DNA of 64,000 nt from NCBI RefSeq assembly GCF_910596095.1, contig NC_056539.1:21753001-21817000 (forward strand), read 5' to 3'. The notes under the pieces are model-generated. The model did not search any database. It worked only from the letters and a program-made list of their open reading frames with translations, and was not told the origin of the DNA. The position numbers were made by a program, and so were the translations under genes. The stretch is from Thunnus maccoyii (taxonomy: Eukaryota > Chordata > Actinopteri > Scombriformes > Scombridae). Below, piece after piece: positions 58,901-64,000 of the stretch (position 1 is its first letter; the number at the start of each line of letters is the position of its first letter).

Positions 58901-59183
58901 AAACGCTAAATACCATTATTTATGTTTCCCTTTCCTTTCCCCTTCACCCTGAATCTGAGCCTAACTTCAGCGTCGTTGGGCAGGTGAACGTTAGCTCTTG
59001 AAAGCTAGCGGTGGCCGTTAAATTAGACCTGTAGAAGATTAATTACAATAAGTCACCCAGAGATAAACTTGTATTACACTGTCACTACGTCCTCTTTACA
59101 GTTTTAAACTCGTCCCTGGTTGTATATCTTACCCCTGATAGGAAATTTCGGAGCCTCTGGATGATTTTAGTGGCTGTAGCCAT
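55843..59183 (-). CDS. ndufa7: NADH dehydrogenase 1 alpha subcomplex subunit 7
   Basis: Accessory subunit of mitochondrial complex I on the matrix arm. Four exons on the minus strand: 59183-59133, 57775-57726, 56494-56357 and 55930-55843, with AG/GT borders and matching phases. They give 327 nt and 108 residues; the human protein has 113. Family signatures: [11 protein letters not shown] at the start, [17 protein letters not shown], then the near-invariant [27 protein letters not shown] and [11 protein letters not shown], ending DQPYL. The reading frame is intact. It is divergently unrelated to the LDLR-like gene but on the same strand, about 2.2 kb upstream of it. In humans NDUFA7 is on 19p13.2, the same arm as LDLR. 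Confidence 0.95.
56357..56494 (-). CDS. ndufa7: ndufa7 exon 3
   Basis: 138 nt with the conserved [14 protein letters not shown] and [10 protein letters not shown] blocks; acceptor CTTCTACAG, donor GCAG|GTAAAT. Confidence 0.95.
56545..56813. repeat. hAT-type MITE (25.4-kb family)
   Basis: Right four-fifths of the family: AAAGATATTTGGTTTACTATC, CAACCAGCAAATGTTTGCCA, ATCGATTAATTGCTGCAGC. In ndufa7 intron 2. Confidence 0.7.
57135..57531. mobile_element. TTAA MITE (14162 family), internally deleted
   Basis: TTAA at 57135-57138 and 57528-57531. Arms AAGTTCACAATTTTTCAAGT and GACAGAATTGAAAAACTGC. At 397 bp it is shorter than the 653-bp copy at 14162. In ndufa7 intron 2. Confidence 0.8.
57541..57674. 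repeat. hAT-like repeat fragment (CAGTGGTGGAAGAAG end)
   Basis: TACTTACTTAAGTAGGATTT and AAGTAAAGGATCTGAGTGCT followed by TCTTCCACCACTG, the reverse complement of a familiar fish hAT MITE end. Directly abuts the TTAA MITE. Confidence 0.6.
57726..57775 (-). CDS. ndufa7: ndufa7 exon 2
   Basis: 50 nt, [16 protein letters not shown] plus a split Arg codon; donor AGAG|GTAAGA. Confidence 0.93.
58549..58860. repeat. Diverged tandem duplication in ndufa7 intron 1
   Basis: Two copies about 176 bp apart share GTGAAACCTTTATT, ACAAAAAAGGGC, ATTTCACTGCTTTTT and a CACACC…TCCAGAT block. Confidence 0.75.
59133..59183 (-). CDS. ndufa7: ndufa7 exon 1
   Basis: 17 codons from ATG at 59183, donor CAGGG|GTAAGA, phase 0. 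Confidence 0.93.
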
Positions 59184-59237
59184 GTTTCCTGTTGTGAAGG
59201 ACACAGAGCTTCTTCTTGTAACATAAGCGAGTTTCTC

Positions 59238-59517
59238 AGCTCTTTACTGACACCTGGCGGCCTGTAAGGACAACTGCAGCTCTTTACTGACACCTGGTGG
59301 CCTGGAAGGACAACTGCAGCTCTTGACTGACACCTGGCGGCCTGGAAGGACAACTGCAGCTCTTTACTGACACCTGGCGGCCTAAAAGGAGAACTGCAGC
59401 TCTTTACTGACACCTGGTGGCCTGGAAGGACAACTGCAGCTCTTTACTGACACCTGGTGGCCTGGAAGGACAACTGCAGCTCTTGACTGACACCTGGCGG
59501 CCTGGAAGGACAACTGC
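59238..59517. repeat. Minisatellite, 7 x 40 bp, upstream of ndufa7
   Basis: Seven full 40-bp units (AGCTCTTTACTGACACCTGG plus YGGCCTGGAAGGACAACTGC) with few substitutions; units 2, 5 and 6 appear identical. It starts 55 bp upstream of the ndufa7 ATG, so it overlaps the promoter region. The open minus-strand frame through it is a by-product of the repeat (280 bp, 40 not divisible by 3). Confidence 0.97.
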
Positions 59518-60219
59518 AGCATTACAGACGGATGTATTTTATCCTTATTTTATACTAAAAATTATAACAGCTATACAGTTGTGAAATAAAACTAAATCAG
59601 TTAACAGGAAATCTGACATGACATTTCATTTTGGGGCCAATTTTGTTGGTAACAGCTCAGTTGCATCTGTGGAAAGAAATAACTGAATACATTTTTTTAG
59701 AAGATCCCATTTTTATAAATTGATGCCAGATTCTTACAACCTTTTTATTCTATTTTATAGCATTAACATGCCAGTGTTAGTGAATAATATAAACTGCATT
59801 GTATCAGCATAACCTGTAGTGAGTAAACTGTTAAAACTAACTTGCTGGAAAAAAATAAATAAATATGGCTTTTATGGTAGTTTACCTGATTACTGTAACC
59901 TGAACGTCACTCTTAATCCACAGTATGTCACCCATATTTATTGTAGCATCACTAATAAAATATATTCTGTATTAGATCCCAAGTCATATTACTATAGATG
60001 ATTACACAGAAAGCAAATAAATATACATTTTTGAGAGAATCAAACAATGCGAGTCTGCATATCAGAATCAAACACTTGTTCAAACCTATTAAAATCTGCA
60101 TATTACTTATTTTTCAACATCAGAAATGTGCAAGAAAACTGTATGTGACTATGTTTTGGTAAACAGTCATAATGTACATAAAACTCAAACACCAAGAAGA
60201 GTCAAAGAGAAATACAAAT

Positions 60220-60225
60220 TTTATT
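60220..60225 (-). promoter_or_regulatory. Candidate minus-strand poly(A) signal
   Basis: AATAAA on the minus strand in CAACAAATAAAATTTG. Weak by itself. Confidence 0.2.
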
Positions 60226-61245
60226 TGTTGCACAAGAAAACACAGTACAGGGCGACAACGCCGGTATACCATGCAATCAAGTATTACAGATGTGTGCTTG
60301 TCTCATGCAGCATGCACTGAACAGAAGAAACACGTGCACATGTACAACAGTTTGAACTGCCAGTTTGCCCCTAAAGAGTATCTTAACACCAGCTGAGAAG
60401 CGCTCACCTTTACTTGTGTGACATCACTGCACTACAGGTGCAACAGACATTAACTTTCAATCAGAAGAGATCAGTAAAGTGATGACTATATTTACATTCA
60501 CATAAGAAGCCAGGTTGTTAAAGAGAAATCAGGAGTACATGCATGATGCTGACATGCAGCTGGTCAGTAATCTGAAGATTTCTCCCAAACCTTCTGCCAT
60601 ATTTTAGAACAAAGACTGGTATATTTGAAGTGTATTAATGATATCCTGTATCCCTTTTTACAATACATTTTCGAGTACTAACTGTACAAATGTGTCTGAA
60701 TTTTTACAGATGTTAAATCAGCTGTTAAGTTTGTCTGACCTGTAAGAGCACATCACTAAAGTAACATTGTTCTTATTTATCTTGCTGCAGCATTACCATC
60801 TGTATTTAAGGTCTTTGTCATGCAGATGTTCATTTCAAACTAGATTAAATGTGTACCTGGTCCAGATATCAACATGCTGACGATAACCCTGTTACTTAAG
60901 TGCATGTAAATACTGTAAACTTCCTGCTTTCCAGCTTGGTGCTAAATTACTCTTTTAAGATCCGTTTGAAAAGAACAAAACAAAAACAGATATGTAACTT
61001 CTATGAGTGTAGCTTTCTTTCATGGTATCAAAGAGGGTCGATTCATCTTATACAGCCACAGGATATAAAATGTTTGTACAGTACATAGCATGTTTGTTCA
61101 TTGTAAACAATTCTGTCAGACTGCAAAAATAACCTAAGTGACGCACTTTGTCCGTGCTGTTCACTGACACAACAACAGGATTCTGTAAAGTCCTCATCAT
61201 GAGATTCATGGATTTTTTTTTTTTTTTTTTTGGAGGACAGGAGAC

Positions 61246-61708
61246 TTAAAGGGGAACTCCACCGATTTTACACAATAAAATCTACATGTCTTGGGAGACA
61301 TTACTGCATATGTGGAAAAAAGTCTTTTGTGGCTCAGAGGAAGCTTCATAAGATCTGGTAAATTAATTTAAACTTTCAAAAGACTACTAGCAGTGAAATA
61401 ATAATAAAAAAATATGAGTGTTGAGTCTGCTTGAGGATAACGGCTCGAGACTTCATTAGCCTCTATTAGCATAACACACCCAAATCTCCGACTGAACCGT
61501 TGGTGGTTGAATTGCATTTTGGTTAATGTAGGCGCCAGGTTTAAACAAAGAACAAGAATACAAAAAAAGAGAATATCTCTGATTCTGCTGCATCGGTGTT
61601 TCATCCTTTATAAAAAAAAAAAAACAACAACAAAACACAACAACTGTTCATTGTGAGTCTGACATTGTTATAAGAGTGCAACGTTAAATCGGTGGAGTAC
61701 TCTATTAA
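61246..61708. mobile_element. TTAA MITE, GGGGAACTCCACCGATTT ends
   Basis: TTAA at 61246-61249 and 61705-61708. The left end GGGGAACTCCACCGATTTTA mirrors AAATCGGTGGAGTACTCTA at the right. No coding capacity. Confidence 0.8.
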
Positions 61709-63879
61709 GTAAAAACATCAACAATTCTGATGCTTTATAAAGAAAGACTCATTGAAAGCCAGTATAAACGCCAGCAACAGCACACAGCTACTGACAAATA
61801 AGACAAATAAACTCAAAACTCCATCTCTGTACTGGAAAAAATGTAAAGTACATCCAGTCTGCGCTGGATGTGAAATACTTTTCTGAATCCCAACAAGGCG
61901 TTCTGTAAAAACAGCCTCTCCAGACAAACTTCCCAAAACCCCTGGTGCCACAAATTGTCATTGTCATTGTGCATATCATGTCCTTCAACACATTTGGAAT
62001 TATACACAGCCTTGTTATCAAAATATACATCAATATTTGTACAATACAAAGACATAAAACATTTGTTCAAACAAGCCCTGGGTTTGGATTCGATGTAAGT
62101 GTGTCCCTCTTTCTAGTTTCCCTTCCACATTCAGTTATGGTACAAAATTCATGTCAAAATACATTAGTGCCCCCACCCCCTCATGTAAACATCACTACAC
62201 AATTAATTAAGTAGGAACAGGTCATTTAGGCATGGTGTCTCCCACATGCTCAAGTGAATAAACAAAGACGAAAGCTACAGTTTCAGGAAAAAAAAAATAC
62301 TCCAAAAATACACAAGGATCCAACACTTCTCCAGGTTACTACCAGTAAGGAAAGCATCAACCCCAAAATGTTTTAAGCAAACAAAAGCTACTCCTGTGAT
62401 TCCCTCCAGGCTCTGAAGAAGACGTAGAGCTTGATTTGGCTGCTCACTGTTTTTCCTGCGAGATGCATGCTTTGAACACAACAAGTTATTACAGCAAGAT
62501 GCAGAGCCGTCCTGAATCAGTGTTTTACAAGGTTAAAAGTTGAACAGGAAGAAAAACAAAAACTAAGTCTGTGATACCTCTTTGATGTGGTATCACACTA
62601 ACTTTACATCAAGTAGCCAAAGAGCAGAGTGTTTCATCTTCTGCAACATCCAGAGCTTAATACTCTCATTTTTCACACAAGATGGTGTTGAGATTGTGGA
62701 GATACTTCACACAGTGAGAGTTTCCATACACAGATACAAACACAAATGATTTCAAACAACATTTCAGTCTTCAAAGATATGGCTTAGAGCGAACACGGCA
62801 CTGACATCATGGCACACAACACCCTTTTTGAGTCGACTTCATAATGTCTTCATAACAGATTGTACTTGTCAGTGTGATTTGCAAATATTACCCTGCGCTC
62901 TATATGGAAACAACAATGCTATGACCATGAATTCACACTGCAAAGAACATGATCGGCTGTTCAACGGAAGTCCTACTGGTATAACTAAGGTGAGAAATTC
63001 AGAAAGCGTCGGTCACAGCTACTCTTTTCATTGTTGTCTTCAATTACCAGACAAGTGCAAATCAGCACTGCTTTTTTTTTTCCTTATCCATTTGATTGTT
63101 TCATGAGCAACAGCTGTATCTGACAAGTGCAAAATGGAAGAATTCCAGCTGTGCAAAACTTTCCAGTTTTGTACAACTGTAAATCTTGAGTAGTTTCTTT
63201 TTTCTGAAGCCTAATTAGGGCCTGGTAGTTTCTATGTTTACCCTTCTAAAGGATGTAGTGCTATGAAAGGCCAGAGCAAAGCAGCAAAATGAAGATTGGC
63301 CTGAAATATGCAGAGTAGTATATATATATAGTAGATACAACTGCAAGAGTCTGGCTGACAATTGACCATCAACCATGTTGCTCACAGTGTGAACCAAAGG
63401 CCATTCTTAGGTTAATATAGATTAAGATCAATGTAGTATTACACTATTGGAAGCTGCACTGCTCAGGTCTAAACTGACACTGACAAGGAGAAAAAAACCC
63501 AACAACAATTAAACACAACTTCAGCTTCTAAAATTACTTCTCGTACCTTTTGGTCCTACAACAATTATCCCCAGCATACAGGGAACTACTGGGTACTACT
63601 GCGTACCGCGATTTATTTAAAAAAATAGACATTTATTAAAAAAAAAAAAAAAAAAAAAAAATCCAGTCAAAGGACATAAAACCACATTTTATGGATACAA
63701 AAATTATGAACCTTGGCTATTCAACCAATGAGAACTTCCCTCTTTTCCTGTCACTAACTCATCATAGTTTACAAATGTAATAAATAAGACCGGAGGGTCT
63801 GCAATGCCTTGAGGCAAATATTTACAATAGAAAAATTCAAGTAAAATCTTTCAGAGTCTCCCAGCAGGTCCCTCCTTAC

Positions 63880-63914
63880 CTGTTAGTTTTCCCTCAGCAA
63901 TAACTGATGTCACC
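63880..63914 (-). other. Candidate 35-nt internal exon at the window edge
   Basis: The minus strand reads TTTCACATGTTTCAAG|GGTGACATC…AACAG|GTAAGG. Both splice sites fit well and one frame is open (VTSVIAEGKLT). Too short to identify. Confidence 0.2.
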
Positions 63915-64000
63915 CTTGAAACATGTGAAAGAAAGATTTGAGTAGTTGAAGTGAGTACAGTGGTGAGCTGTTACTTTCTCAGATGCCCTTTTTGTGGAGT

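Larger units (their letters stand above)
59518..64000. other. Right-hand region without a confident gene
   Basis: AT-rich, with no frame that looks like a protein. A minus-strand AATAAA (60220-60225) and a candidate exon at 63880-63914 leave open that this is the 3' UTR or last introns of a minus-strand gene entering from the right. A TTAA MITE lies at 61246-61708 and a run of 24 A at 63638-63661. Confidence 0.4.

Noticed and set aside
59129-59413. 94-codon minus-strand open frame through the minisatellite with repeated SVKSC-like units
   Set aside because: It is produced by the 40-bp tandem repeat and includes ndufa7 exon 1 in part; unit length is not a multiple of three and there is no start or domain support.
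61456-61638. Minus-strand frame with Phe/Cys run
   Set aside because: Lies inside the 61246-61708 TTAA MITE and starts in its A-rich tract.

Overview
The window looks like a piece of a ray-finned (probably percomorph) fish chromosome. It is AT-rich and contains intron-containing vertebrate genes with GT-AG splice sites, CA/GT and tetranucleotide microsatellites, and a dense load of teleost-type MITEs, LTR retrotransposons and LINE remnants. No rRNA, CRISPR array, operon or complete tRNA gene was seen. Every call rests on reading the sequence; no database search was run.

Layout. (1) 1-5.5 kb: repeats, then on the minus strand the left-over 5' half of a retroelement (LTR-like segment, a tRNA-Arg primer-binding site, a splice donor, broken gag-like frames) running into a broken Myb/SANT-like reading frame. 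(2) 6.1-10.5 kb: a Ty3/Gypsy element of the Gmr1/SCAN-gag type with a tRNA-Leu primer-binding site. Its protease is split by a 5'-truncated LINE (13-bp target-site duplication), and its RT-to-integrase region is deleted. (3) 10.5-14.8 kb: several MITEs with readable target-site duplications, one nested in an older repeat. (4) 15.7-16.8 kb, minus: an intact one-exon beta-1,3-N-acetylglucosaminyltransferase gene (B3GNT3-like). (5) 17-27 kb: gene-poor repeats. (6) 27.2-28.5 kb, minus: a kcnv2-like potassium channel exon broken by stops and frameshifts. (7) 28.5-37 kb: gene-poor; a solo LTR related to the Gypsy element, a long CA repeat and nested MITEs. (8) 37.1-53.7 kb, minus: a 12-exon LDL-receptor-family gene. 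Most of its exon lengths equal those of human LDLR (381, 120, 126, 172, 119, 140, 142), but it has only four LDL-A repeats and no NPxY tail motif. (9) 55.8-59.2 kb, minus: complete four-exon ndufa7 (complex I accessory subunit), with a 7 x 40-bp minisatellite just upstream of its start codon. (10) 59.5-64 kb: no confident gene; possibly the long 3' UTR of a minus-strand gene entering from the right.

The genes do not form one pathway: one is a Golgi glycosyltransferase, one a lipoprotein-receptor-like membrane protein and one a mitochondrial subunit. The LDLR-family gene followed on the same strand by a kcnv2-like relic matches the VLDLR-KCNV2 order of human 9p24, so this looks like a duplicated copy of that neighbourhood in which the channel died and the receptor diverged.
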